Source of the DNA: Polaromonas sp. CG_9.7
Lineage (GTDB): Bacteria > Pseudomonadota > Gammaproteobacteria > Burkholderiales > Burkholderiaceae_C
NCBI RefSeq assembly: GCF_015752205.1
Contig: NZ_JADOVG010000011.1
Span: forward strand, 62,001 to 126,000
Direction of reading: 5' to 3'
Length of the DNA stretch: 64,000 nt
In this document: piece by piece, positions 22,011 to 32,193 of the stretch
How the letters are laid out: each line of letters begins with the position of its first letter
How positions within the stretch are numbered: the stretch's first letter is position 1
Position numbers and translations under genes: made by a program
The notes under the pieces: model-generated
Seen by the model: only the letters and a program-made list of their open reading frames with translations
What the model was told of the DNA's origin: nothing
Databases searched by the model: none

Positions 22011-24746
22011 ATGGCAGCCAATCCAGACGAAACCCAGCAAACCGGCATTTCCCCCGCCGGCGCTTACCTTGAGCCGGTGCAGGACAAAGACACGCAGGAG
22101 ACGCGCGAGTGGATGGATGCGCTGTCCGCCGTCATTGAAAGCAACGGCCCCGAGCGCGCTCACTTCCTGCTTGAGCAACTGCTCGAACATGCCCGCCAGA
22201 ACAGCATCGACATGCCTTTCTCGGCCACCACCGGTTATGTCAACACCATTGAGACCGACCAGGAAGAACGCTCGCCCGGCAACCTGATCATCGAGCAGCG
22301 GCTGCGCGCCTACATGCGCTGGAACGCCATGGTCATGGTGGTGAAGGCCAACCGTCTGCACCCTGCCGACGGCGGTGACCTGGGCGGTCACATCGGTTCG
22401 TTTGCCTCGCTCGCTAGCCTGTTTGGCGCCGGTTTCAACCATTTCTGGCATGCCGAGAGCGAAAACCACGGCGGCGACTGCCTTTACATTCAGGGCCATG
22501 TGTCGCCCGGCGTGTATGCACGCGCCTACCTTGAAGGCCGTCTGAGCGAAGAGCAACTGCTCAATTTCCGCCAGGAAGTTGATGGCAAGGGCTTGTCGAG
22601 CTATCCGCATCCCAAGCTGATGCCCAATTTCTGGCAGTTCCCTACGGTGTCGATGGGCCTGGGCCCGCTGATGGCGATTTACCAAGCCAGGTTCCTCAAG
22701 TACCTGCATGCACGCGGCATTGCCAACACCGAAAACCGCAAGGTCTGGGTGTTTTGCGGTGACGGCGAGATGGACGAAGTCGAATCGCTGGGCGCCATCG
22801 GCCTGGCTGCGCGTGAAAAGCTCGACAACCTGGTCTTCGTCATCAACTGCAACCTGCAGCGGCTCGACGGCCCGGTGCGCGGCAACAGCAAGATCATCCA
22901 GGAACTCGAAGGCGAATTCCGCGGTGCCGGCTGGAACGTCATCAAGCTGATCTGGGGTTCTGGCTGGGACCCGCTGCTGGCTCGCGACACCGAAGGTGCG
23001 CTCAAGAAGATCATGATGGAGTGCAACGACGGCGACTACCAGTCGTTCAAAGCCAATGACGGCGCCTATGTGCGCAAGCACTTCTTCGGCCGCGACCCGC
23101 GCACGCTGGAAATGGTTTCCAAGATGAGCGACGACGACATCTGGAAGCTCACCCGTGGCGGCCACGACTCGCAAAAAGTCTATGCCGCATTCCATTCAGC
23201 GGTGAACCACACCGGCCAGCCCAGCGTGCTCTTGATCAAGACCGTCAAGGGTTTTGGCATGGGCAAGATTGGCGAGGGCAAGAACAATGTCCACCAGACC
23301 AAGAAACTGGGCGACGAGGACATCAAGGCCTTTCGCGACCGTTTCAACATTCCGATCCCCGACAGCCAGCTGGCCGAACTGCCGTTCTTCAAACCGGCCG
23401 ACGACACCCCTGAAATGCAGTACTTGCATGAACGTCGCAAGGCGCTGGGTGGCTATCTGCCGCACCGCCGCACCAAAGCCGATGAAAACTTCACCGTGCC
23501 GGCCATCGAGACCTTCAAGGCCGTGATGGAGCCGACCGCCGAAGGCCGTGAAATCTCGACCACCCAGGCGTATGTGCGTTTCCTGACGCAGTTGCTGCGT
23601 GACCAGGCGCTCGGCCCGCGCGTCGTGCCGATTCTGGTGGATGAAGCCCGCACTTTCGGCATGGAAGGCTTGTTCCGCCAGATCGGCATCTACAACCCCG
23701 CCGGCCAGCAGTACACCCCTGTCGACAAAGAACAGGTGATGTACTACAAGGAAGACAAAAAGGGCCAGATCCTGCAGGAAGGCATCAACGAGGCCGGCGG
23801 CATGAGCAGCTGGATTGCGGCGGCCACCAGCTACAGCACCAACAACCGCATCATGGTGCCGTTCTACGTGTACTACTCGATGTTCGGTTTCCAGCGCATC
23901 GGCGACCTGGCCTGGGCGGCGGGCGACATGCAGGCACGCGGTTTCTTGCTGGGCGGCACTTCGGGCCGCACCACGCTGAACGGCGAAGGCCTGCAGCACG
24001 AAGACGGCCACAGCCACATCCTGGCCGGCACGATTCCGAACTGCATCAGCTACGACCCGACCTACGCGCACGAAGTCGGCGTGATTCTGCACCACGGGCT
24101 CAAGCGCATGGTTGAAAAGCAGGAAAACGTCTACTTCTACATCACGCTGCTGAACGAAAACTACGCCATGCCCGGCCTCAAGCCCGGCACCGAAGAGCAG
24201 ATCATCAAGGGCATGTACCTGTGCAAGGAAGGCCCCAAGCTGGCGCCGACCGTGCAGTTGCTCGGCTCGGGCACCATCCTGCGGGAATCGATTGCCGCGC
24301 AGGAATTGCTGGAAAAAGAGTGGGGCGTTTCTGCCAATGTGTGGAGTTGCCCGAGTTTTAACGAGCTGGCACGCGATGGCCAGAACACCGAGCGCTGGAA
24401 CCTGCTGCATCCGCTGGAAACCCCGCGCACCTCGTTCGTCGAGGACCAGTTGCAAGCCCATGCCGGCCCGGTCATTGCCTCGACCGACTACATGAAGGCC
24501 TTTGCCGAGCAGATTCGCTCCTACATCCCGAAGGGCCGCACTTACAAAGTGCTGGGCACCGACGGTTTTGGCCGCAGCGATTTCCGCAGCAAGCTGCGCG
24601 AACACTTCGAGATCAACCGCCATTACATCGTCGTGGCGGCGCTGAAGGCGCTCAGCGAAGAAGGCACGGTGCCGGTTGCCAAGGTGGCCGAAGCGATCCG
24701 CAAGTACGGCATCAATGCCGACAAGATCAATCCGCTTTACGCTTGA
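22011..24746 (+). CDS. aceE: Pyruvate dehydrogenase E1 component, homodimeric type
   Basis: AceE decarboxylates pyruvate with thiamine diphosphate and reductively acetylates the lipoyl groups of AceF. The 911-residue protein has the ThDP/Mg motif CGDGEMDE (about residue 248) followed by NCNLQ about 29 residues on. Other typical AceE blocks include [15 protein letters not shown] text ([17 protein letters not shown]) and [23 protein letters not shown] 22011 with AGGAGA 4 bases upstream is preferred to an upstream in-frame ATG at 21963. It is the first gene of the operon. Confidence 0.98.
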   Translation: MAANPDETQQTGISPAGAYLEPVQDKDTQETREWMDALSAVIESNGPERAHFLLEQLLEHARQNSIDMPFSATTGYVNTIETDQEERSPGNLIIEQRLRAYMRWNAMVMVVKANRLHPADGGDLGGHIGSFASLASLFGAGFNHFWHAESENHGGDCLYIQGHVSPGVYARAYLEGRLSEEQLLNFRQEVDGKGLSSYPHPKLMPNFWQFPTVSMGLGPLMAIYQARFLKYLHARGIANTENRKVWVFCGDGEMDEVESLGAIGLAAREKLDNLVFVINCNLQRLDGPVRGNSKIIQELEGEFRGAGWNVIKLIWGSGWDPLLARDTEGALKKIMMECNDGDYQSFKANDGAYVRKHFFGRDPRTLEMVSKMSDDDIWKLTRGGHDSQKVYAAFHSAVNHTGQPSVLLIKTVKGFGMGKIGEGKNNVHQTKKLGDEDIKAFRDRFNIPIPDSQLAELPFFKPADDTPEMQYLHERRKALGGYLPHRRTKADENFTVPAIETFKAVMEPTAEGREISTTQAYVRFLTQLLRDQALGPRVVPILVDEARTFGMEGLFRQIGIYNPAGQQYTPVDKEQVMYYKEDKKGQILQEGINEAGGMSSWIAAATSYSTNNRIMVPFYVYYSMFGFQRIGDLAWAAGDMQARGFLLGGTSGRTTLNGEGLQHEDGHSHILAGTIPNCISYDPTYAHEVGVILHHGLKRMVEKQENVYFYITLLNENYAMPGLKPGTEEQIIKGMYLCKEGPKLAPTVQLLGSGTILRESIAAQELLEKEWGVSANVWSCPSFNELARDGQNTERWNLLHPLETPRTSFVEDQLQAHAGPVIASTDYMKAFAEQIRSYIPKGRTYKVLGTDGFGRSDFRSKLREHFEINRHYIVVAALKALSEEGTVPVAKVAEAIRKYGINADKINPLYA

Positions 24747-24789
24747 CGTAAAAATTCAGTCCAAGACGCAAGCAAACGGAGACAAGAAC

Positions 24790-26547
24790 ATGGCATTGGT
24801 AGATATACAAGTCCCTGACATTGGCGATTTTGATGAAGTCACGGTGATCGAACTGCTGGTCAAGCCCGGCGACAGCGTGACGGCCGAGCAGTCGCTGATC
24901 ACAGTCGAGTCGGACAAGGCCTCGATGGAAATCCCGTCCAGCCATTCCGGCGTGGTGAAAGAGATCAAGATCAAGCTCGACGACAAGGTCAAGCAGGGCT
25001 CGGTCGTGCTGACGCTGGAAGTTGAAGGCGCTGCGGAATCGGAGCCAAAACAGGCTCCTGCGCAGGCTGCGCCTGCTGCGGCAGCTCCTAAAACCGAAGC
25101 AACGTCTGCGCCGGCACCAGCCGCGCCAGCCGCAGCCCCGGCAGCCCCGGCAGCCGCGACGGCTGGCTTGGTCGAAGTCATGGTTCCCGACATTGGCGAC
25201 TTCAAGGATGTGGTCGTGATCGAGGTGCTGGTCAAGACGGGTGACACCGTCAAGGTCGAGCAATCGCTGATCACCGTGGAATCCGACAAAGCCTCAATGG
25301 AAATCCCGTCCAGTCATGCCGGTGTGATCAAGGAGCTCAAGGTCAAGCTGGGCGACACCATCAACATTGGCGACCTGCTGGCGATTCTGGAAGGCGCTGC
25401 CAGTGCTGCTGCTCCCGCGCCCACCGCCGCACCTGCGCCGCCAGCACCGGCCACTGCTGGCGGCAGCCCCGACCCCGCTGCAGCCAATGCCGCCGGCAGC
25501 GCCAAAGGCTATGGCGATCCTGCGCCAACCCCGACCGCAGCAGCACCCGCCGCCGCCCAGGCCCAGCCCGCGCATGAACCCATGGCCGCAACATCGACCA
25601 GTCTGCCGCATGCTTCGCCTTCGGTGCGCAAGTTTGCCCGCGAACTGGGCGTGCCGCTGGCCGAACTCAAGGGCTCCGGCCCCAAGGGCCGCATCACGCA
25701 GGACGATGTCCAGGCTTTCACCAAGTCAGTGATGACGGGCGACACCCGCACCCAGGCGCAGGCAGCCAAGGCGCCCGCGCCGGCTGCTGCAGGCGGTGGC
25801 GGCACCGGTGCCGGCCTGGAACTGTTGCCCTGGCCAAAGGTCGACTTCACCAAGTTTGGCCCGGTCGAGCGCCAGCCGCTGTCGCGGATCAAGAAGATCA
25901 GCGGCGCCAACCTGCACCGCAACTGGGTGATGATTCCGCATGTCTGCAACCACGACGACGCGGACATCACCGAACTCGAAGCCTTCCGCGTGCAGATGAA
26001 CAAGGAAAACGAAAAATCCGGCGTCAAGATCACGATGCTGGCTTTCCTGATCAAGGCCGCGGTGGCCGCGCTCAAGAAGTTTCCGCAGTTCAATTCCTCG
26101 CTCGACGGCGACCAGCTGGTGCTCAAGCAGTATTTCAACATTGCCTTTGCCGCCGACACACCAAACGGCCTGGTCGTTCCGGTCATCAAGGACGCCGACA
26201 AGAAAGGCATCATCCAGATCTCGCAGGAGATGGGCGAGCTGGCCAAGAAAGCGCGCGACGGCAAGCTCGGTCCGGCCGACATGCAGGGCGCGTGTTTTAC
26301 GATCTCGTCGCTGGGCGGCATTGGCGGGCGTTACTTCACGCCCATCATCAATGCGCCTGAAGTCGCCATCATGGGCGTGTGCAAGAGCCGCATCGAGCCG
26401 GTCTGGGATGGCAAGGCTTTTGCGCCACGCCTGATGCAGCCGCTGTCGCTGAGCTGGGACCACCGCGTGATCGATGGCGCGGCGGCGGCGCGTTTCAATG
26501 CGTATTACGGCCAGGTGCTGGCGGACTTCCGCCGAATCTTGCTGTGA
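24790..26547 (+). CDS. aceF: Dihydrolipoyllysine acetyltransferase (E2) with two lipoyl domains
   Basis: AceF is the core E2 of pyruvate dehydrogenase. The 585-residue chain has two lipoyl domains (about 3-77 and 125-198), each with the lipoylated Lys in [12 protein letters not shown], joined by long Ala/Pro linkers. A peripheral subunit-binding domain (about 275-312, [20 protein letters not shown]) and a catalytic domain ending in [17 protein letters not shown], with the active-site His, follow. ATG 24790 begins directly at the first lipoyl domain; the open frame upstream overlaps aceE. The stop overlaps the GTG of the next gene. Confidence 0.97.
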   Translation: MALVDIQVPDIGDFDEVTVIELLVKPGDSVTAEQSLITVESDKASMEIPSSHSGVVKEIKIKLDDKVKQGSVVLTLEVEGAAESEPKQAPAQAAPAAAAPKTEATSAPAPAAPAAAPAAPAAATAGLVEVMVPDIGDFKDVVVIEVLVKTGDTVKVEQSLITVESDKASMEIPSSHAGVIKELKVKLGDTINIGDLLAILEGAASAAAPAPTAAPAPPAPATAGGSPDPAAANAAGSAKGYGDPAPTPTAAAPAAAQAQPAHEPMAATSTSLPHASPSVRKFARELGVPLAELKGSGPKGRITQDDVQAFTKSVMTGDTRTQAQAAKAPAPAAAGGGGTGAGLELLPWPKVDFTKFGPVERQPLSRIKKISGANLHRNWVMIPHVCNHDDADITELEAFRVQMNKENEKSGVKITMLAFLIKAAVAALKKFPQFNSSLDGDQLVLKQYFNIAFAADTPNGLVVPVIKDADKKGIIQISQEMGELAKKARDGKLGPADMQGACFTISSLGGIGGRYFTPIINAPEVAIMGVCKSRIEPVWDGKAFAPRLMQPLSLSWDHRVIDGAAAARFNAYYGQVLADFRRILL

Positions 26548-27134
26548 CCACGCTGGTGGTTGTCAAGAAAGCGGGTCAGGTCGTGATGGCTGCCGACACG
26601 CTTGTGACCTTTGGCGATACCCGCCTGAGCCACCGCTTTGAAAGCAACAGCAAGATTTTCAAGGTCGAGACGCCGCAAGGGGTCAGTCACATCGGCATGG
26701 CCGGAACCGTGGCGCACTTTCCCGTGCTGCGCAAGGCCATGTCGACGCTGCCCCCCGAGGAACTTCGGCTGAACAGCCGCGAGGAGGTGTTCGACACCTT
26801 TCTCCGGCTTCACGCCATGCTCAAGGAATCGTTTTTCCTGCAAAGCAAGGAAGACGACAACGACCCTTACGAGTCCAGCCAGTTCACCGTGCTCATTGCC
26901 AACGCCACCGGCATTTATGGCCTTTACAGCTACCGGGAAGTCTTTGAATTCAAGGAATTCTGGGGCGTGGGCTCGGGCCGCAGCTTTGCGCTGGGTGCCA
27001 TGCATGCGAGCTGGGCCAAGGCCAGAACCGCCCGCGAGGTGGCCATGGCCGGAATGAACGCCGGTTGCGAATTCGACAAGAATTCCGGTGGACTGATTGA
27101 CCTATTCACCCTCAAATTGAAAGCCTCCTCATGA
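26544..27134 (+). CDS. Betaproteobacterial proteasome homologue (BPH-type Ntn hydrolase)
   Basis: The GTG start overlaps the aceF stop (GTGA) and gives 196 residues. After Met removal the chain starts [18 protein letters not shown], the proteasome-beta/HslV pattern. Thr1 is the nucleophile and Asp falls exactly at position 17. A Lys at position 36 aligns with HslV Lys33 after a 3-residue insertion. [13 protein letters not shown] matches the HslV GSG loop. Compared with HslV it has a longer insert ([16 protein letters not shown]) and a different C-terminus. No hslU is adjacent. I recall a family called BPH, described as forming a double-ring particle; this assignment is from remembered features, not a search. 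It ends inside lpdA (ATGA). Substrate and link to PDH are unknown. Confidence 0.82.
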   Translation: MTTLVVVKKAGQVVMAADTLVTFGDTRLSHRFESNSKIFKVETPQGVSHIGMAGTVAHFPVLRKAMSTLPPEELRLNSREEVFDTFLRLHAMLKESFFLQSKEDDNDPYESSQFTVLIANATGIYGLYSYREVFEFKEFWGVGSGRSFALGAMHASWAKARTAREVAMAGMNAGCEFDKNSGGLIDLFTLKLKASS

Positions 27135-29014
27135 GTGCCTCTGCAAACTTCATCGACATCAAGGTGCCCGACATTGGCGACTTTGATGAAGTCTCCGTCA
27201 TCGAAGTGCTGGTCAAGGCCGGCGACACCATCAAGGCCGAGCAAAGCCTGATCACTGTGGAAAGCGACAAGGCTTCCATGGAAATCCCGGCTTCGCAAGG
27301 CGGCGTGGTCAAGGACATCAAGGTCAAGCTTGGCGACATGGTCAAGCAGGGCTCGGTCGTACTGACACTGGAAGTCGCTGGCGCCGCGAATGCCGCAGCT
27401 GCGCCGGTTGAAGCACCAAAACAGGCTGCCGCGCAGGCTGCACCTGCACCTGCTGCTCCTGAAAAAGCAGCGCCTGCTGCAGCAGCTCCAGCCACTACGC
27501 CAGCGCCAGCCGCCGCCAGCTTCGGCGGCACGGCCGATCTGGACTGCGACCTGCTGGTGCTCGGCGCCGGTCCCGGCGGCTATTCGGCCGCCTTTCGTGC
27601 CGCCGACCTGGGCCTCAAGGTGGTGCTGGTCGAGCGCTATGCCGCGCTGGGCGGCGTCTGCCTGAACGTTGGGTGCATTCCGTCCAAGGCGCTGCTGCAT
27701 GTCGCTGCCGTGATGGACGAAGTCAGCCACATGGCGGCTCTTGGCATTGATTTTGGAGCGCCCAGCGTCAACATCGACAAGCTGCGCGGCCACAAGGAAA
27801 AGGTCGTCAACAAGCTGACGGGCGGGCTGGCCGCGATGGCCAAGATGCGCAAGGTCACTGTCGTGCGCGGCTACGGCGCTTTCGTCGGTGCCAACCACGT
27901 GGAAGTCGAGGAAACCGGCGGCACGGCGCAGGAAAAAACCGGCAAGAAGCAGACCATCGGTTTCAGGAACTGCATCATTGCTGCGGGCAGCCAGGCCGTG
28001 CGCCTGCCCTTCATGCCGGAAGACCCGCGCGTGGTGGACTCTACAGGCGCGCTGGAGCTAAAGGAGGTTCCCAAGCGCATGCTGATCCTGGGTGGCGGCA
28101 TCATCGGCCTGGAAATGGGCACCGTGTACAGCACGCTGGGCGCGCGCCTGGACGTGGTGGAAATGCTCGACGGCCTGATGCAGGGCGCAGACCGCGACCT
28201 GGTCAAAATCTGGCAGAAGATGAACGCACCGCGTTTTGACAACATCATGCTCAAGACCAAGACCGTGGGCGCCCGGGCCACGCCCGAAGGCATTGAGGTG
28301 ACATTCGAGAGCGCCGAGCCGGGCGGCACGGCCCCTGCGCCGCAGGTGTATGACATGGTGTTGCAGGCTGTGGGCCGCACGCCTAACGGCAAGAAGCTGG
28401 CCGCCGACAAGGCCGGTGTCAGCGTGACCGATCGCGGTTTCATCAACGTCGATATCCAGATGCGCACCAACGTGCCGCACATCTTCGCCATCGGCGACAT
28501 TGTTGGCCAGCCGATGCTGGCGCACAAGGCGGTGCATGAGGCGCACGTGGCGGCCGAAGTGATTGCCGGTGAACTGCAAGGCAACAAGGAACTGGCCAGC
28601 GCTGCATTCAATGCCCGCGTGATCCCGAGCGTTGCCTACACGGACCCCGAGGTGGCATGGGTCGGCCTGACCGAAGACCAGGCCAAGGCGCAAGGCATCA
28701 AGGTCAAGAAGGGCCTGTTCCCGTGGGCCGCTTCAGGCCGCGCGATAGCCAATGGCCGCGACGAAGGCGTGACCAAGCTGCTGTTTGACGACAGCCCGGA
28801 GGCGCACGGCCACGGCAAGATCCTGGGCGGCGGCATGGTCGGCACGCACGCGGGCGACATGATCGGCGAGATTGCGCTGGCGATTGAAATGGGCGCCGAC
28901 GCGGTGGACATCGGCAAGACCATCCATCCGCATCCGACACTGGGCGAGAGCATTGGCATGGCAGCAGAAGTGGCGCATGGCAGCTGCACTGACTTGCCGC
29001 CGATCAGGAAATAG
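27131..29014 (+). CDS. lpdA: Dihydrolipoyl dehydrogenase (E3) with N-terminal lipoyl domain
   Basis: This FAD enzyme reoxidises dihydrolipoyl groups of E2 with NAD. Its 627 residues are longer than classical E3 because of an N-terminal lipoyl domain (about 5-82, [10 protein letters not shown]) and an Ala/Pro linker (about 85-130), as in Neisseria and Ralstonia PDH. The E3 body has the FAD-binding [20 protein letters not shown], redox disulfide [19 protein letters not shown]-binding [12 protein letters not shown], and the catalytic His-Glu region HPHPTLGES near the C-terminus. It is coupled to the BPH gene by ATGA. Confidence 0.97.
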   Translation: MSASANFIDIKVPDIGDFDEVSVIEVLVKAGDTIKAEQSLITVESDKASMEIPASQGGVVKDIKVKLGDMVKQGSVVLTLEVAGAANAAAAPVEAPKQAAAQAAPAPAAPEKAAPAAAAPATTPAPAAASFGGTADLDCDLLVLGAGPGGYSAAFRAADLGLKVVLVERYAALGGVCLNVGCIPSKALLHVAAVMDEVSHMAALGIDFGAPSVNIDKLRGHKEKVVNKLTGGLAAMAKMRKVTVVRGYGAFVGANHVEVEETGGTAQEKTGKKQTIGFRNCIIAAGSQAVRLPFMPEDPRVVDSTGALELKEVPKRMLILGGGIIGLEMGTVYSTLGARLDVVEMLDGLMQGADRDLVKIWQKMNAPRFDNIMLKTKTVGARATPEGIEVTFESAEPGGTAPAPQVYDMVLQAVGRTPNGKKLAADKAGVSVTDRGFINVDIQMRTNVPHIFAIGDIVGQPMLAHKAVHEAHVAAEVIAGELQGNKELASAAFNARVIPSVAYTDPEVAWVGLTEDQAKAQGIKVKKGLFPWAASGRAIANGRDEGVTKLLFDDSPEAHGHGKILGGGMVGTHAGDMIGEIALAIEMGADAVDIGKTIHPHPTLGESIGMAAEVAHGSCTDLPPIRK

Positions 29015-29132
29015 GTATTTGCGGCGCCATGCCGGGTTTGAACGCTTCGGTAAAACAAAAAAGCCTCGTGTCCCTTTGAACGTGCAGGAGCCTTTTGGTT
29101 TTTTAATGCTGAGATTTCAGTCGACTTCAAAC

Positions 29133-29174
29133 GAAAAAGCCGCCTTGCACATACGGCGTATGCGCAAGGCGGCT
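29133..29174 (-). terminator. Terminator of the NlpC/P60 gene, between convergent genes
   Basis: A perfect 11-bp stem AGCCGCCTTGC (29138-29148) / GCAAGGCGGCT (29164-29174) is extended, after one mismatch, by CATAC/GTATG around a GGC loop. Read on the minus strand it is followed by TTTTTCG, so it mainly serves the minus-strand gene. On the plus strand the T-run is delayed and broken, but it may still end lpdA transcription. Confidence 0.75.
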
Positions 29175-29223
29175 CTCAAACATGAATATTTTTTGTGCTG
29201 TTGGCGGGCATAAACCCGGCGAT

Positions 29224-29844
29224 TCAGCGAATGGAGGCTCCGTCGTCAATTGAAGCCTTGACCGGCTTCGACTGCATTGGGTTAACCGATTCGGCGGCAT
29301 CGCCGATGACGCGACGTGCGCCATTGAAGCGGTTTTGCCAATAACTGCCACCCATGCTTTCCACCCTGACTTCAGCACCCGCCCTGGGAGCATGAATAAA
29401 CTTGCCGTTGCCGACATAGATGCCGACGTGGCTGAAGGCGCGCCGCATGGTGTTGAAGAACACCAGGTCACCGGGTTGCAATTCGGCTTGGCTGATTTTC
29501 TCGGTGGCTGCCGCCTGCTGTTCGGCCTTGCGTGGCAGCAGCAAGCCGATGCTTTGCTGGTACACGGAGACCACAAAACCACTGCAGTCAAATCCGGTGT
29601 CAGCATCGGTTCCTCCCCATTTATAGGGAACCCCCAATAAGCTCATGGCATTGACGACCAGCTCGGACGCTTTATGGCTAACGTTCTGGCGCACATAGTC
29701 CATTTTGTTCAGAAGCCCCCGCTCGGCGAGCAGCCTGTCGATCTCGTCGCTGGAAGTGGCGGGAGATGCTTGGGCGTTCAAGGTGCAAAGTGCAGCAAGG
29801 GCCAGGACGAGTACAGAGGGAATCATTCGCATCGCGGCGAGCAT
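29224..29844 (-). CDS. Secreted NlpC/P60-family peptidoglycan hydrolase
   Basis: The 206-residue protein begins with a signal peptide (MIPSVLVLALAALCTLNAQA) and then carries a single NlpC/P60 cysteine peptidase domain (about 65-180). The catalytic Cys is in DTGFDCSGFVVSVYQ and the His in SHVGIYVGNGKFIHAPR. It is likely a D,L-endopeptidase acting on cell-wall stem peptides in the periplasm. Three Met codons near the start (29844, 29832, 29826) are all compatible with a signal peptide. The gene converges on lpdA. Confidence 0.9.
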   Translation of the reverse strand: MLAAMRMIPSVLVLALAALCTLNAQASPATSSDEIDRLLAERGLLNKMDYVRQNVSHKASELVVNAMSLLGVPYKWGGTDADTGFDCSGFVVSVYQQSIGLLLPRKAEQQAAATEKISQAELQPGDLVFFNTMRRAFSHVGIYVGNGKFIHAPRAGAEVRVESMGGSYWQNRFNGARRVIGDAAESVNPMQSKPVKASIDDGASIR

Positions 29845-30100
29845 ACTTGACGGATAGGCCCTGCGTCAATAAAAAATTGTTACCTTAGTTTCTTTTATTA
29901 CAGTTAAATATTATTGTATTTAATTGAAAAATTCGTTTCTTGATATGTGAAGTGTTGGATTTTTGAAAATAAGCACTTGTCCAGCATTGCTCCCGGGACG
30001 AACCAGATTGGCGAATGGCATAGGGTTTAGCTCCCTTGGTTTGAACTATTCGCCCCAGTCGACATCACAAAGCCATTAAAACAATGCAGGGATTCAGAAG
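29845..30100. promoter_or_regulatory. Divergent intergenic region, NlpC/P60 and sugar dehydrogenase
   Basis: This 256-bp AT-rich region (particularly 29870-29970) must hold the promoters of two divergent genes. I see no confident -35/-10 pair, operator or RNA structure in it. Confidence 0.35.
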
Positions 30101-31273
30101 ATGTTTTCAACGCTGAACCTGCGTGCGCTTTGTGCTGCCACGGTCATCACCTCAAGCCTGCTGTCACTGCAGGTGCATGCGCAGGCAGTTCGCGCTGACA
30201 CCGTGGCGTCAGGTCTGCAAAATCCCTGGGCGCTGGCATTCTTGCCAGACGGTCGCTTTTTGGTCACCGAGCGGGCCGGCCAGCTGCGCTTGCTGGCTGC
30301 CGATGGCAAGGCATTGGCAACCGTCACCGGCTTGCCCGAGATCGCAGCCGGCGGGCAGGGTGGTCTGCTCGACATCGTGACGGACAGTGACTTTGCACGC
30401 AACCGCACCTTGTATTTCTGCTATTCGGAACCTGCTGCCACCGGCCGGGCCAACAGCACGGCGCTGGCCAGCGCCCGAATGAGCGCTGACGGCGCGCGGC
30501 TGGAAAATCTCAAGGTGCTTTTCAGCCAGAAGCCGAAAGTTGCCAGTTCGGCCCATTTCGGATGCCGTATTGTTGAAGGCCGCGCGCCGGGTGCGAATGG
30601 CCAACCGGACGGTAAATTATTCCTGACACTGGGAGAGCGGTTTTCACGCAAGGACGACGCACAAAAACTTGACAACCACCACGGCAAGATTGTTCGCATC
30701 AACAAGGATGGCTCGGTGCCTGCCGACAATCCCTTTGCCAACCAGGCAGGCGCATTGCCCGAAATCTGGAGCTATGGCCACCGCAATGCCCAAGGCGCCA
30801 CGCTTGGGCCCGACGGCACGTTCTGGATGCACGAGCATGGGCCGCAGGGTGGCGACGAAATCAACCTGCCCCGGCCGGGTGCGAATTACGGCTGGCCCGA
30901 GATCACTTATGGCGAAAACTACGGCGGCGGCAAGATGGGCGAAGGCCTGAGTCGCAAGGCCGGCATGGAGCAACCGCTGCATTACTGGGTTCCGTCGATC
31001 GCACCGTCCGGCATGGCTTTTTTAACCAGCGAACGGTATGGCAAGACGTGGCAGGGCAACCTGTTTGTCGGGTCGCTGAAGTTTTCTTACCTTGACCGGA
31101 TAGAACTCTCGACACCCTTCGGCGGCAAGGTGGTTCGCGAGCACAAGCTGCTGGCCGATGTCGGCGAGCGCATCCGCGATGTGCGCCAAGGCCCCGATGG
31201 CCTGCTGTACGTGCTGACCGACAGCAGCAACGGCAAGCTCATCCGGCTGCTGCCCGAACCCCCCGGCAAGTGA
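30101..31273 (+). CDS. PQQ-dependent aldose sugar dehydrogenase (YliI/Asd-like)
   Basis: This is a periplasmic soluble sugar dehydrogenase of the GdhB/YliI beta-propeller family. The 390-residue chain has a signal peptide (MFSTLNLRALCAATVITSSL region, cleavage near VHAQA). The family blocks NPWALAFLPDGRFLVTERAG, YGHRNAQGATLGPDG, HEHGPQGGDEINLPRPGANY and APSGMAFLTSERYG follow. It should oxidise aldoses with PQQ; no pqq genes are present in the window. The gene appears monocistronic, with a 98-bp gap before the next gene. Confidence 0.9.
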   Translation: MFSTLNLRALCAATVITSSLLSLQVHAQAVRADTVASGLQNPWALAFLPDGRFLVTERAGQLRLLAADGKALATVTGLPEIAAGGQGGLLDIVTDSDFARNRTLYFCYSEPAATGRANSTALASARMSADGARLENLKVLFSQKPKVASSAHFGCRIVEGRAPGANGQPDGKLFLTLGERFSRKDDAQKLDNHHGKIVRINKDGSVPADNPFANQAGALPEIWSYGHRNAQGATLGPDGTFWMHEHGPQGGDEINLPRPGANYGWPEITYGENYGGGKMGEGLSRKAGMEQPLHYWVPSIAPSGMAFLTSERYGKTWQGNLFVGSLKFSYLDRIELSTPFGGKVVREHKLLADVGERIRDVRQGPDGLLYVLTDSSNGKLIRLLPEPPGK

Positions 31274-31333
31274 AAGCGTGCCTTCGGGGCTGCGGGTCGG
31301 CAATACGCTGGTGACGCATTCGGTCGCTGTTTT

Positions 31334-31355
31334 GGGGTTTGGCCGAACAAACCCC
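31334..31355 (+). other. Small GC hairpin upstream of the MlaE-like gene
   Basis: GGGGTTT (31334-31340), an 8-base loop and AAACCCC (31349-31355) form a perfect 7-bp stem 16 bases before the next start codon. No T-run follows, so it is not a clear terminator; it might shape the leader of the permease mRNA. Confidence 0.35.
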
Positions 31356-31371
31356 CCGTTATCATGCAGGC

Positions 31372-32175
31372 ATGACACCAAGCACGCCCTGGCACAACCG
31401 CCTGACCCAGACGGGTTGGTCTGCCCGGCAGTGGTTCACCGAATGGTGGCAACTGGTGCATCTGGGCGCGGTGATCATGGTGCTGGCGCTTTCGCCCTCT
31501 AGCTACAGCCGCGAAAACCGAATAGTCCTGGGGCGCCATGTCTACACCAGCACGGCGCCGGTGCTGCTGGGTTTTTCGCTGCTGTGCGCGCTGGTGACGG
31601 TGGTACTCACGCGCATCGTGATGGTGACGGCGCTGAGTTATGGCCTGTCTCAATATGCGCTGCAACTGTTGATTCGTGTGCTGGTGCTGGAGTTGATTCC
31701 CCTGACCGCCGCGCTGTTCGTGGCGCTGCGTTGCACAATTCCCGATGGCGCCGAACTCACCGCGCTGCAGGCCAGTGGCGAACTTGACAACATGCGCCGA
31801 CAGGGCGTTGAGCCGATACGCCGCGAAGTGCTGCCGCGCGTGGTGGCGGGCATGTTTGCCGGCATCACGCTGGCCGCGCTGAGCTGCGTGGTGGCGCTGG
31901 TCGTGGCCTATGTCGCGGTGTACGGCTTCGCCGTGTCGGGCCTGCCGGGCTACACCCGGTTGTTCGGCCAGGTGTTCACACCTGCCGTCACGCTGATTTT
32001 TGTGCTGAAGACAGTGTTTTTTTGCCTGGCCGTTTCGCTCATTCCAATGGCTTCGGCCTTGTACGGCATGCGCGGCGCCAGTCTGCGCTCCAGTGCCGAA
32101 ATGCGCGGCCTGGTTCGTATGTTTGCCGTTTTGCTGCTGGTTGAAGTGGCTTCGCTGGTTGGCAACTATTACTGA
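31372..32175 (+). CDS. MlaE/YrbE-family ABC lipid transporter permease
   Basis: This is an inner-membrane permease of the MlaE family, which with MCE proteins moves phospholipids or other lipids between membranes. The 267-residue protein has five or six hydrophobic segments (about 25-45, 65-85, 95-125, 160-190, 205-230, 245-265). It carries a family-like ELTALQASGELDNMRRQGVE cytoplasmic coupling stretch. ATG 31372 is chosen over 31339 because the extra eleven residues are not conserved-looking. An MCE gene follows by 18 bases, but no MlaF-type ATPase is adjacent. Confidence 0.85.
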   Translation: MTPSTPWHNRLTQTGWSARQWFTEWWQLVHLGAVIMVLALSPSSYSRENRIVLGRHVYTSTAPVLLGFSLLCALVTVVLTRIVMVTALSYGLSQYALQLLIRVLVLELIPLTAALFVALRCTIPDGAELTALQASGELDNMRRQGVEPIRREVLPRVVAGMFAGITLAALSCVVALVVAYVAVYGFAVSGLPGYTRLFGQVFTPAVTLIFVLKTVFFCLAVSLIPMASALYGMRGASLRSSAEMRGLVRMFAVLLLVEVASLVGNYY

Positions 32176-32193
32176 ATTTGAAATACACCTTTC

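Noticed and set aside
21918..23195. 425-codon open frame antisense to aceE (and a similar one at 23196-24623)
   Set aside because: Complementary to conserved aceE codons; no conserved motif in the translation.
26544..27134. Calling the Ntn hydrolase hslV
   Set aside because: No hslU neighbour, a longer insert and a different C-terminus; BPH fits better.
29056..29104. Plus-strand terminator after lpdA (A-rich to T-rich arms)
   Set aside because: The arms pair poorly and need several bulges; the strong stem at 29138-29174 is a better structure.
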